Part shown: positions 7,971 to 15,858 of the stretch, piece by piece
Layout of the letters: each line of letters begins with the position of its first letter
How positions within the stretch are numbered: the first letter of the stretch is position 1
DNA from: Cyclobacteriaceae bacterium
Lineage (GTDB): Bacteria; Bacteroidota; Bacteroidia; Cytophagales; Cyclobacteriaceae
Assembly (NCBI GenBank): GCA_003565295.1
Contig: PXCO01000378.1
Location: 1-42,554 of the forward strand
DNA length: 42,554 bases
Direction of reading: 5' to 3'
The notes under the pieces: model-generated
What the model was told of the DNA's origin: nothing
The model's input: only the letters and a program-made list of their open reading frames with translations
The model's database searches: none
Program-made: the position numbers and the translations under genes

Positions 7971-9620
7971 TCATTTCAGCTCCACCACTTCTATAAAAAT
8001 AGCTTCACCGGATGTGGATGAAATGGAAATTCCTTCCACCAAGTCGGTACCACTTACTCTTTTAGTATCACCAGTATTTTTAAATATTAATTCATACTGC
8101 TGATCTCTTTCCACAGTGAACCATTCCGGCAGTTGGTTTATCCTGGGATAGTCCATTGGCAGGTTAAATATCTCTCTGTGCCGGGGATAATCAAATTTCA
8201 AGATGCCCTCCCAGGCAATCTCTGGGAAAATGGAAACCTTAATCCCCTTATCAGTAGCTTTGGCTCCCAGGTATACGTCCTTATTCCAAGGATGAAGGCT
8301 AGTGCCCTGCGTTTTCCAAAGGCTGTACATGATACTGGTACGTGCAAAATTACCATCCCCATGCCACCCTTCAATGATGCCTGTTCCTCTATAGGCCTCT
8401 GTTCCACTTCTATGAGCAGAATCCTGCATGGACCACATCACATGGATCTGGCTGTTGATCCAATCTTCTGCTGCTGCTACCTGCTCTCTATTATACAGGT
8501 TCAATGCACTCTCTATGGCATCCGCATAACCATCTGCACTTCCCCTTTCCCAATCGTAGTACTCATAGTGATGCAAATTCCCAAAAGCCTGTAATAAAGC
8601 GTCACGGTACCTATCCACACTATCCAGCATATATACTGAATAGTAGGCATTGTAGGTGTATCCCCAGGTATCTGCTATTCCTTTGTCCAGTATTTCCCCG
8701 GTGATGGGGTTTACCTGGTTATAGAAAAGTCCATGTTCGTTGGTTCCAACTTCTAAAATGCTGTCCAGCAATTCATAAATGGGTTGGCGATAAGCTTCAT
8801 GTTTATCCGGTTCGGCATAAGCAGTACTCACATATACCTCACAAAGACCTGATACGATTTCACAACCATGATCCCTTAACCTTAATACCTCCTGGTCCCG
8901 GGTGGGGTGATTCTCACCAAGTAAATAAAAATCAGCCAGGCGCATGCCCCAGTCCAGGTATTTTTGATCGCCCGTCATCCAATAAACCCTGGAAAGTGCC
9001 TGCATCAACTCTCCATTCACCTCAACATTGAAAGAGGGAATAGGCCCAAATGGAGTGGTTTTAGTGGCATGCTTCCAAATATCATCCAGCAAATCAATCA
9101 TACGTTCCGACCAGGGGGTTTCTCCGATATATTCGGTGAGGGGCAATAAACCGTCCTTCACATACTCGGAGGCTCCAAAAATAATGGCTTCCAAGTCGAT
9201 TTCTTCATTGACAAAGTCCTCCTTGGCAAAGGAATAATCATCCGGTAACCTGTCCAGCCTATTGGTCAATCGTTGTTCGGTTTCAAGTATTGCCCTCATT
9301 TTACCTTCGTATAAATCCTTGTCCAAAATTGCAGCTGTCAAAACCATGAAGGGGTAATTATCCGCTGCGGCATCCTTGGCGTTCCATAGGTCACTGGATT
9401 CGTGAAGGTTCCTGGGGATGAGCCCGGATTTCGGATCAGCGTGTTGTAGCCAGGCCTGGACAAATTCCCAACATCTTTGGTAACTTTCTTGAGCTAAATA
9501 GGCATTTTCTAAGGCAGTTTGAAATTCAGCATCTATTTCCTCTTCCTTCTTTCCACACCCACAAATTAGGGAAATGGAAAAGGAAAGGAGTAATAGAATA
9601 GCAATTTTGGTTTGGGTCAT
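7971..9620 (-). CDS. Lipoprotein resembling (alpha/alpha)-barrel glycosidases, function unknown
   Basis: A 549-residue lipoprotein with signal AILLLLSFSISLICGC (lipobox ICGC). The body is strongly helical with repeated Trp/Tyr-rich motifs (YPFMVLTAAILD, ELMQALSRVYWMTGDQKYLDWG, DTWGYTYNAYYSVY, YYDWERGSADGYADAIESALNLYNRE, GIIEGWHGDGNFART). These are typical of six-hairpin (alpha/alpha) enzymes such as unsaturated glucuronyl or other polysaccharide hydrolases. About the last 100 residues look beta-rich. Acidic residues in DxE and WxD settings could be catalytic, but I cannot assign a GH family. It is divergent from the sugar operon starting at 10010 and shares its 389-nt upstream region, which suggests a common carbohydrate theme. 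Confidence 0.65.
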   Translation of the reverse strand: MTQTKIAILLLLSFSISLICGCGKKEEEIDAEFQTALENAYLAQESYQRCWEFVQAWLQHADPKSGLIPRNLHESSDLWNAKDAAADNYPFMVLTAAILDKDLYEGKMRAILETEQRLTNRLDRLPDDYSFAKEDFVNEEIDLEAIIFGASEYVKDGLLPLTEYIGETPWSERMIDLLDDIWKHATKTTPFGPIPSFNVEVNGELMQALSRVYWMTGDQKYLDWGMRLADFYLLGENHPTRDQEVLRLRDHGCEIVSGLCEVYVSTAYAEPDKHEAYRQPIYELLDSILEVGTNEHGLFYNQVNPITGEILDKGIADTWGYTYNAYYSVYMLDSVDRYRDALLQAFGNLHHYEYYDWERGSADGYADAIESALNLYNREQVAAAEDWINSQIHVMWSMQDSAHRSGTEAYRGTGIIEGWHGDGNFARTSIMYSLWKTQGTSLHPWNKDVYLGAKATDKGIKVSIFPEIAWEGILKFDYPRHREIFNLPMDYPRINQLPEWFTVERDQQYELIFKNTGDTKRVSGTDLVEGISISSTSGEAIFIEVVELK

Positions 9621-10009
9621 TGGTCAATGAATTAATGTAAATGGCCTATACTTACATTTTGGCCATTTTTGTAGGTTATTATTGATGAAAAATAAAATTA
9701 ATCAATATTTCTAAAACACCAAAGCCATCTCGTAAAGAGATGGCTCCAATGAAATAATAGTTGGTCAATTTAAATGGTCTCAAGGTATGACCAATTATTT
9801 GCTCTCCGGCTTATTAAACACCGATTTCGGACGGTTAATGGCTTATTCAATTCATCTTTAAAACGGACAACCTGTAGTTTTGTTTAACTTATATGAAAAA
9901 ATATTAAACATTTTTCCGGACTACTTTTGTCAATTTATTCTTTAATGGCCCTATTGATACAGATTCACACAATTTGATTATCTTCAATTCTGATAAAGAA
10001 CCCATATTC
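9621..10009. promoter_or_regulatory. Divergent intergenic region with two dyads and a candidate -7 box
   Basis: This 389-nt region separates the minus-strand lipoprotein from the + strand sugar operon. It has a perfect 9-bp hairpin (AGCCATCTC, loop GTAAA, GAGATGGCT) at 9723-9745. It also has a looser dyad, TAGTTGGTCA at 9758-9767 with TGACCAATTA at 9788-9797 (9 of 10 pairs, 20-nt spacer), which could be an operator. TACTTTTG at 9922-9929 fits the Bacteroidota -7 consensus for the + operon, but no good -33 TTTG lies at the usual distance. No convincing gene was seen. Confidence 0.4.
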
Positions 10010-10798
10010 ATGCTAAAAGGCAAGAACATCGTCATCATTGGGGGTACAAGTGGAATAGGACTTGCCTCAGCCAAGCATATGATAAACCTTGGAGCAAATG
10101 TGCTGGTGACCGGAAAAGCAGATCAACATATCATAATGGCAAAGGAGGAATTGAAGGAAAATGCTGAGATTCTAGACCTGGATGCCACGTTAGAGGGTAC
10201 AGCTGAAACAGCCCTTCTGCGATGTGAAAGTAGTTTTGGTCAGGTGAATGGACTCTTCCATGTGGCCGGTGGCAGTGGCAGAAGTCATGGAGACGGCCCA
10301 TTGGAAAACCTTTCGCTGGAGGGATGGAATTATACCTTACACCTTAACCTCACCTCCCTTATGCTTTCCAACAGGGCCATGGTTAAATACCTTCTGGAAA
10401 AAAAATCAGCAGGTGCCATACTCAACCTTGGGAGTGTGCTGGCCAGACACCCTTCACCAAAGTATTTCTCCACACACGCCTACGCTGCGGCTAAGGCGGC
10501 CATAGAGGGTTTTAGTACTTCCATTGCTGCGTATTACGCTAACCAAAGTATTCGTGTCAATGTCATCTGCCCTGGGCTTATTACTACACCTATGGCCAAT
10601 AGGGCCGCAAATGACCCTCTTATTCAATCTTTTGTAAACACCAAACAGCCCCTTGACCTGGGCCGCATGGGGACCCCCGAGGATATTAGCGGACTGGCTT
10701 GCCTACTCCTTTCTGATCAATCCAAATTTATCACAGGACAATGCATAGCCGTAGACGGTGGATGGGGTATCAGTGAAGGCCAATATGGAAAACAATGA
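10010..10798 (+). CDS. SDR family oxidoreductase (NAD(P)-dependent), first gene of the sugar operon
   Basis: A 262-residue classical short-chain dehydrogenase/reductase. The nucleotide-binding glycine motif GGTSGIG is at about 11-17. The catalytic triad is visible as Ser 142 (NLGSVL), Tyr 158 and Lys 162 (YAAAK). The C-terminal VNVICPGLITTPM and GQCIAVDGGWG are typical of the family. The ATG at 10010 is chosen because LKGKNIVIIGG follows it, as usual for SDRs; an ATT/ATG upstream at 9974 would add 12 atypical residues. Its stop overlaps the kinase start (ATGA). In this context it probably oxidises or reduces a sugar or sugar-acid hydroxyl; the substrate is unknown. Confidence 0.9.
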   Translation: MLKGKNIVIIGGTSGIGLASAKHMINLGANVLVTGKADQHIIMAKEELKENAEILDLDATLEGTAETALLRCESSFGQVNGLFHVAGGSGRSHGDGPLENLSLEGWNYTLHLNLTSLMLSNRAMVKYLLEKKSAGAILNLGSVLARHPSPKYFSTHAYAAAKAAIEGFSTSIAAYYANQSIRVNVICPGLITTPMANRAANDPLIQSFVNTKQPLDLGRMGTPEDISGLACLLLSDQSKFITGQCIAVDGGWGISEGQYGKQ

Positions 10799-11670
10799 AT
10801 AAAATTGGCATAGACATAGGAGGCACCAATATCAAAGGCATTGTGCTGGACACACAGCATGATGTAGTGTACAAAACTACCGTGCCTACCAAAGATGCAG
10901 GAAATGAGGACTGGAAGAAAATAGTGCTCCAGGTTTATGAAATGCTCAAAAATAAAGCGGGTGCCAATTTCAGTTTAGGCCTTTCCGCTCCTGGCCTTGT
11001 CAATCCCGATAATACCACCATCCTTCATATGCCGGGAAGATTAAAGGGGCTTACCCAATTAATTTGGGGGGATTATTTGGGTTTTCCTTGTAAAGTAGTG
11101 AATGATGCCCACGCTGCCATTCTGGCTGAACACCACCTGGGAGTTGGACGCGGATATCAACATCTCATTATGCTCACCTTGGGTACGGGTGTGGGAGGAG
11201 GAGTGATCATCAATGGTGAGCTTTATCAGGGTGAATTGGGTAGAGCCGGCCATCTGGGCCATATTTCGGTACATAGAAAAGACTTCCTGGACATCACAGG
11301 AACACCGGGAAGCCTTGAAGATGCATTGGGCAATGCCAATATCTCCAAAAGGTCCTTTGGTTTATACCACCAAAACGAAGAGGTTTACACCCATTATCAG
11401 AAAGGAGAACCCATTGCTACTTACATTTGGCTCAATATGATTAGAGACTTGGCAGCGGCACTTGCCTCTTTGGTCAATGCCTTTTCTCCCGAAGTTATTA
11501 TCCTCGGAGGGGGCATGGCAGCAGCCAAAGAGGGCCTGACAGGGCCTTTGGGGGCATTTATGAACCTCTTTGAGTGGCAACCCTCGGGACACAGGACCCC
11601 TATCCGATTGGCCACACAGGGAGCTTATGCTGGAGCTATGGGAGCAGCCGTTTTTGGGGCACTAAAATAG
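10795..11670 (+). CDS. ROK family protein (probable sugar kinase) lacking the zinc-binding cysteines
   Basis: A 291-residue ROK protein. The phosphate-1 motif IGIDIGGTNIKG is at residues 4-15, the catalytic Asp is about 104 in NDAHAA, the phosphate-2 motif is LTLGTGVGGGVI, and the adenosine motif is VIILGGGMA near the C-terminus. There is no N-terminal DNA-binding domain, so it is a kinase and not a repressor. The usual zinc site (HxxG followed by CxCGxxGC) is altered: GHLGH at 149-153 is followed by TGTPGSLEDALG, with Ser and Gly where cysteines are expected. The start overlaps the SDR stop (ATGA). It likely phosphorylates the pathway's sugar in the cytoplasm. Confidence 0.88.
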   Translation: MNKIGIDIGGTNIKGIVLDTQHDVVYKTTVPTKDAGNEDWKKIVLQVYEMLKNKAGANFSLGLSAPGLVNPDNTTILHMPGRLKGLTQLIWGDYLGFPCKVVNDAHAAILAEHHLGVGRGYQHLIMLTLGTGVGGGVIINGELYQGELGRAGHLGHISVHRKDFLDITGTPGSLEDALGNANISKRSFGLYHQNEEVYTHYQKGEPIATYIWLNMIRDLAAALASLVNAFSPEVIILGGGMAAAKEGLTGPLGAFMNLFEWQPSGHRTPIRLATQGAYAGAMGAAVFGALK

Positions 11671-11702
11671 TATTTATTTCTACTTATTTAGATCAATTTC
11701 AC

Positions 11703-12497
11703 ATGTCAACACCTATCGCGCAGTACCTATCCAAATGCAGGACCATTACCGATACAATTGAAAAACAGCAGAAAGCCATCCAACAAGCAGCCCAATGGTT
11801 TGCCGAAACTATTATAAGCGGAAGAATGGTTCACGTATTCGGCTCAGGGCATAGCCGGATTATGGTGGAAGAAATGTGGCCCAGATACGGGTCTTTTCCC
11901 GGCTTCAACCCAATAGTGGAGCTTTCATTGACCTTCCATAACCTGGTGGTAGGGGCAAACGGCCAAAGGCAGGCCATGTTTTTAGAGAATGTGCCGGGAC
12001 TTGCCCCTAGAATACTAAGAAACTTTAACCTTTCTGAGCTGGACTCAGCTTTGATCATCTCCTCAAGCGGCTGCAATATTGTTCCCGTGGAAATGGCAGA
12101 ATGTTTCCAAAAGCAAGGCATAAAGGTAGTAGCCTTAGTGACCAAAGACCACTGCGCAGATAGTAAGAGCAAAAGGGAGGACGGTAAAAGATTAACTGAT
12201 TTTGCAGATTTGATCTTAGATACAGGGGCACCTTCAGGAGATGCCATGGTAAATGTGGAAGGACTGGAAACTCCGGTAGCACCCGGGTCCACTGTGGGTG
12301 GGGCAATGATGATCAACTGTATCAAGGCCGTACTCGCTGATATACTGACCAAAGGGGGACATCCCCCAAGGGTCCTTACCGGTGCAGCTGTGGTAGGTGC
12401 AGAGAGGTCCGCTGCCCTTTTCGAATCTGCCTATGATGAACATGCCCAGCGCCTTTCATCACTTTATCGAAATGTAGAACAAAGTCATCAACCATGA
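11703..12497 (+). CDS. SIS-domain protein (UPF0309-like), probable phosphosugar isomerase or hydrolase
   Basis: A 264-residue protein. The start at 11703 (MSTPIAQYL) is preferred; the frame is open back to 11574, but that part overlaps the kinase. The SIS signature is clear: MVHVFGSGHSR (GSGHSR 47-52), then ALIISSSGCNIVPVEMA, VALVTK and a GAPSGDAMV strand. The GxNGQRQAMFLENVPGLA segment resembles the UPF0309 SIS group. SIS proteins bind phosphosugars and act as isomerases, amino-sugar deaminases, etherases or sensors. Position after a sugar kinase fits a phosphosugar substrate. It lies 32 nt from the kinase gene and its stop overlaps the FAD gene start (ATGA). Confidence 0.85.
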   Translation: MSTPIAQYLSKCRTITDTIEKQQKAIQQAAQWFAETIISGRMVHVFGSGHSRIMVEEMWPRYGSFPGFNPIVELSLTFHNLVVGANGQRQAMFLENVPGLAPRILRNFNLSELDSALIISSSGCNIVPVEMAECFQKQGIKVVALVTKDHCADSKSKREDGKRLTDFADLILDTGAPSGDAMVNVEGLETPVAPGSTVGGAMMINCIKAVLADILTKGGHPPRVLTGAAVVGAERSAALFESAYDEHAQRLSSLYRNVEQSHQP

Positions 12498-13885
12498 ATT
12501 CCATCATCAACACTTCCAAGTTACGGGTATTGGCTGAAGTAGATATATTAGTCGTAGGCGCAGGCTCAGCCGGGGCGGTGGCTGCCATTGCCGCTGGCAG
12601 GTTTCATTCCGGCCCTGTAATGTTGATCGAAAGGTACGGCTTTCCCGGTGGCACCTCCACCCAAATGCTGGACACCTTTTATGGGTTCTTCACCCCTGGA
12701 GAATATCCAAGAAAGGTGGTTGGAGGAATACCGGACATAGTGGTCAACCACCTCCATCTGAGCGGTGATATCTTCTTAAGGCCTAACACCTATGGGGCCG
12801 GAACTGGTGTGAATTACAACCCGGAGCGGCTCAAATTCGTCTGGGATCAACTGATTCAGGAAGCGGGGGTGTCCTATCTCCTTCATACCACCCTGGTGGA
12901 GGTGAGCTCCGAAGAAAGCTCGGGAAGCCATGCCTGCGTGGTCTTCAACAAAGAGGGGTTTTTCCTTATCAAGGCTAAAAGGGTGATCGATGCAAGTGGA
13001 GATGCCGATTTTTGCCATTTGGCAGGTCATTCATATGAATTGGCCGGAGAGAAGGAACCTGCCCAAAGCATGACAACCACCTTTCGCATGGCCAATGTGG
13101 ACTTAGAGGCTTATCAGAAAGCGGGCGGCAAAAAAATGCTGATGGAGAAAATGGAGCAGGCAGTGAGTAAGGGACATCATCCTCTCCCGCGCAAACAGGG
13201 CTCCGCGCACGAAATGGTGCAGCCCAAATGTATAAGTACTGTAGCAGTAAAGGTTGCTGACTTGAAGGCTTACAAGGTGGATGAACTTACCCAAGCAGAA
13301 ATAGAAGGAAGAAAGCAGTCATTTATCTATGAAAAGTTTTTCAGAGATGAAGTTCCAGGGTATGAGCATGCCAAAATCATCGGACTTTCCCATCAAATCG
13401 GCGTGAGAGAAACCAGAAGGGTGTATGGAATGAAACGGCTCACAAAAGAAGACTGCCTGGAAGGCAAGATACCTGAAGACGGTATACTTCTTTGCGGAGC
13501 ACCCATAGAAGATCATAGAAAGTCCAGCGATGGAAGTTCTGAAACCATATGGGAATATATTCCCGGAGACGGGATGTATGGAGTGCCATATGGCACCATA
13601 GTCCCCTGCAAGAGTCACATTACCTGGGTGGTAGGCCGGTGCTTTTCGGCTACCCATGATGCACACGCTTCCTGTAGATCCATGGGTCAGACCATGTCTA
13701 TGGGTCAGGCGGCCGGGTTAGCGGCTAGTATTTCTATAAAGTCAGACCTTTCTGCAAGAGAAATCCCAGTATCCCTACTACAAGATATGCTCATTAACAT
13801 AGGGGCTGTCTTAGAGGTCCCACAAGAAAAAGCTGACACCAGTAGAGAGGGGTGGGGAAATAACCGAAATCCAAAAGCACTATGA
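12494..13885 (+). CDS. FAD-dependent oxidoreductase (FAD_oxidored family)
   Basis: A 463-residue flavoprotein with the Rossmann dinucleotide motif VGAGSAGAVAA (GAGSAG 22-27) and YGFPGGTST. A VIDASGDADFCHLAGH segment is typical of the FAD_oxidored (Pfam 12831-like) group that often sits in sugar-utilisation loci. The C-terminal GQAAGLAASI is the expected closing FAD contact. The start overlaps the SIS stop (ATGA) and the stop overlaps the phosphotriesterase start (ATGA), so four genes form one translationally coupled chain. The likely role is oxidation of a sugar or a derived alcohol or lactone precursor. The substrate is not deducible from sequence. Confidence 0.85.
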   Translation: MNSIINTSKLRVLAEVDILVVGAGSAGAVAAIAAGRFHSGPVMLIERYGFPGGTSTQMLDTFYGFFTPGEYPRKVVGGIPDIVVNHLHLSGDIFLRPNTYGAGTGVNYNPERLKFVWDQLIQEAGVSYLLHTTLVEVSSEESSGSHACVVFNKEGFFLIKAKRVIDASGDADFCHLAGHSYELAGEKEPAQSMTTTFRMANVDLEAYQKAGGKKMLMEKMEQAVSKGHHPLPRKQGSAHEMVQPKCISTVAVKVADLKAYKVDELTQAEIEGRKQSFIYEKFFRDEVPGYEHAKIIGLSHQIGVRETRRVYGMKRLTKEDCLEGKIPEDGILLCGAPIEDHRKSSDGSSETIWEYIPGDGMYGVPYGTIVPCKSHITWVVGRCFSATHDAHASCRSMGQTMSMGQAAGLAASISIKSDLSAREIPVSLLQDMLINIGAVLEVPQEKADTSREGWGNNRNPKAL

Positions 13886-14832
13886 AATCCTTTTTTAGAA
13901 CCGTTTTGGGAGATCTCCCCAGTGAAAAAATGGGGGTGACTTATTCCCATGAGCACATCATCATAGAGCATAGCCTCCCCACCGATCAAAATCCGGCATT
14001 TCTGCTTAATGATGTTGATAAGGTAAGCCGGGAGCTTAAGGAGGTATACAAGGCCGGCGGGAGAACCATGGTGGATACAATGCCCTCCAATTGTGGCAGG
14101 AACGTGGAAAAACTGGCTGCCGTATCCAAGGCTTCCGGGATACAAATCATTGTACCCACGGGCATTCACCTGGAAATCTATTACCCTCCTCATCATTGGA
14201 GATACAGCTATAAGGAGGATCAGCTGGCTGAATTATTTATTGCCGATATAGAGCAGGGAGTGGACCGGTATGATTATGCCGGCCCCATAGTGGAGCGAAC
14301 CTCCCACAAAGCAGGAATGATCAAGCTTGCCACGGGGGATGATCCCATTTCTGATCATCAGGACAAGATTTTCAGGGCAGTGACCTCTGCCCACATTCAG
14401 ACCGGTGCCCCCATCCTTACCCATACCAATTTTGGTAATCAAGCCATTGAGCAAGTTGAGCGGTTTTCAAAATACGGTGCTGATCTTAACCATGTCGTAC
14501 TTTCACATGTGGACAGAAAATTTGACATCATTTATCATAGGGATTTGTTGCAAACGGGTGTAAGGGTAGAATACGATAGTGCCTTTAGATGGAAAGACAC
14601 CAACTATACCTACCTGCTGTTGGAAAAGCTATTGCCCGAGTTTCCGGATCAAATCACGGTGGGCATGGATGCCGCCAAACATACCTATTGGAAAAGTTAT
14701 GGAGGGGAGCCTGGATTGGATTTCTTACTCACCACTTTTGTGAAAAAACTGGAAGATATTGGCCTTTCCTCTTATTTTGACAAATTGTTTGTGGAAACCC
14801 CATCACGGCTATATGCTTTCAAAAAATCATGA
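13882..14832 (+). CDS. Phosphotriesterase-family metal-dependent lactonase/hydrolase
   Basis: A 316-residue amidohydrolase-superfamily protein of the PTE/PHP group (COG1735). The binuclear metal ligands are in place: H23 and H25 (SHEH), bridging Lys 148 (GMIKLATG), H181 (LTHTNFGN), H209 (LSHVD) and D263 (GMDAAK). Some characterised relatives hydrolyse sugar lactones, including phosphorylated ones, instead of organophosphates. That fits a step after an oxidoreductase in this operon. It is ATGA-coupled to the FAD gene upstream. A further ATG overlaps its own stop and opens a 31-codon ORF. Confidence 0.88.
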   Translation: MKSFFRTVLGDLPSEKMGVTYSHEHIIIEHSLPTDQNPAFLLNDVDKVSRELKEVYKAGGRTMVDTMPSNCGRNVEKLAAVSKASGIQIIVPTGIHLEIYYPPHHWRYSYKEDQLAELFIADIEQGVDRYDYAGPIVERTSHKAGMIKLATGDDPISDHQDKIFRAVTSAHIQTGAPILTHTNFGNQAIEQVERFSKYGADLNHVVLSHVDRKFDIIYHRDLLQTGVRVEYDSAFRWKDTNYTYLLLEKLLPEFPDQITVGMDAAKHTYWKSYGGEPGLDFLLTTFVKKLEDIGLSSYFDKLFVETPSRLYAFKKS

Positions 14833-14924
14833 AATCGAGCGACACACGTGGGGGTGCCCTGAGCTATGGGGGCATGGCGAGATTCCTCCCGATAGCCATC
14901 GGGATAACCAATAAAAAGCAATAA
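14829..14924 (+). CDS. Possible 31-residue ORF, ATGA-coupled to the lactonase gene
   Basis: ATG at 14829 overlaps the lactonase TGA in the same ATGA arrangement used at three other junctions of this operon. The ORF runs 31 codons to TAA at 14922-14924, four bases before the next gene. Its 3' half (residues RFLPIAIGITNKKQ) is made from a palindromic repeat found elsewhere in the window. A second copy near 21177-21251 can be read as a similar short peptide (LFLSVAIGMTIERQL). The coding potential may therefore be a by-product of the repeat. No family is recognised. Confidence 0.3.
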   Translation: MKSSDTRGGALSYGGMARFLPIAIGITNKKQ

Positions 14925-14934
14925 ACTTATGAAA
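14877..14934 (+). repeat. Palindromic dispersed repeat, copy A
   Basis: Core CCCGAT-AGCC-ATCGGG (14888-14903) is a 6-bp hairpin with a 4-nt loop. It is preceded by GCGAGATTCCT and followed by an A-rich tail CAATAAACTTATGAAA, whose ATG is the start of the DUF4380-like gene. Copies B (21162-21230) and C (42464-42554) share core and tail; all point toward a downstream gene. Confidence 0.7.
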
Positions 14935-15858
14935 ACCCTTTCATTCACTATTTCCTTGATTTTGTTCCTTACCTACTCTTCAGCCATCCATGGTGGTGTG
15001 GAAATCGTCACCCACAGAGGATGGAAGGGCTGTTACAGGTTGTTCAATGCGCATAGTGAAGTCATTATCAATCCCCACACGGGGGCAAGGGTAATGGTAT
15101 TTGCCACTAAGGGGGAGAACATCATCTTCGAAAACCCCGCACAAGACGGCAAATCCTTTCAGGACTGGAAAGATTCCAATTATGACCCGGATGGGGGCAG
15201 GTTGGACTATGGGCCAGAAATGGAAACCAGAAAACTTCACCAACTCACTTGGATGGGGCCTTGGTCAGTGGAAGTGACAGGCGCTTTTTCTATTCGAATG
15301 AGCAGCGAAAAAGATGAACAACTGGGGTTGTATTCCCAAAGAATCTTCACTTTGGATCCCCAATCCCCCAAATTGACCATCACCCAAATCGGAGAAAACA
15401 TCAGCACTGATACGCTGAGCAGGCATTTTTGGAGTAGAACGCTTGTGAAACCCGGGGGCATTATGACCCTGCCTGTGGATGAAATTAACAGCCGTTTTCT
15501 GAAAGGAGCTGGTAAATTTGCCTGGAACCCCAGTCGGATTGAAGAGGAATGGGAAGATGAAAGGGTTTGGATAAAGGGGGGAATCCTTCATTTCCATGCG
15601 GTGGGTGGTACCTTTAAGGCAGGCACGGATTCCAAGGAAGGATGGATGGCCTATCAGGTGGGCAAGGTGAGAATGCTCAAGCGTTTCCCGGTTTTCCCTC
15701 AAGAAGACTACAGCGGCAGCGAACACATGAGCGGCATATTTTTCAGTAATGGAAAATTTGCTGAAATGGAACCCTGTGGCCCCACACATACTTTGGCTCC
15801 TGAAGAAAGTTTTAGTTTTACAGAGGAGTGGGAGTTGGAGGTTATGGATGGAGGGTAA
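14929..15858 (+). CDS. Secreted DUF4380-like protein (galactose-mutarotase-like fold)
   Basis: A 309-residue protein with signal peptide MKTLSFTISLILFLTYSSA. The mature N-terminus WKGCYRLFNAHSEVIINPHTGARVMVFATKGENIIFENP resembles the opening of DUF4380 proteins, which look like aldose epimerases: an all-beta carbohydrate-binding sandwich. No clear mutarotase His/Glu pair can be assigned by eye. It lies 96 nt after the lactonase gene, beyond copy A of the repeat, and probably shares the operon. A periplasmic sugar-binding or sugar-modifying role is inferred from context. Confidence 0.6.
   Translation: MKTLSFTISLILFLTYSSAIHGGVEIVTHRGWKGCYRLFNAHSEVIINPHTGARVMVFATKGENIIFENPAQDGKSFQDWKDSNYDPDGGRLDYGPEMETRKLHQLTWMGPWSVEVTGAFSIRMSSEKDEQLGLYSQRIFTLDPQSPKLTITQIGENISTDTLSRHFWSRTLVKPGGIMTLPVDEINSRFLKGAGKFAWNPSRIEEEWEDERVWIKGGILHFHAVGGTFKAGTDSKEGWMAYQVGKVRMLKRFPVFPQEDYSGSEHMSGIFFSNGKFAEMEPCGPTHTLAPEESFSFTEEWELEVMDGG

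Noticed and set aside
8133-8594. Long plus-strand open frame of 153 codons
   Set aside because: It lies antisense inside the 7971-9620 lipoprotein gene, with Cys/His-rich shadow composition.
9922-9929. Full promoter for the sugar operon
   Set aside because: The -7-like TACTTTTG is present, but no -33 TTTG lies at 17-21 nt; I list it only as a candidate within the intergenic entry.
11831-12352. Minus-strand open frame of 173 codons
   Set aside because: It lies fully antisense inside the SIS gene, whose motifs are clear; a coding shadow.
15265-15789. Minus-strand open frame of 174 codons
   Set aside because: It is antisense inside the DUF4380-like gene, which has a signal peptide and family motifs.
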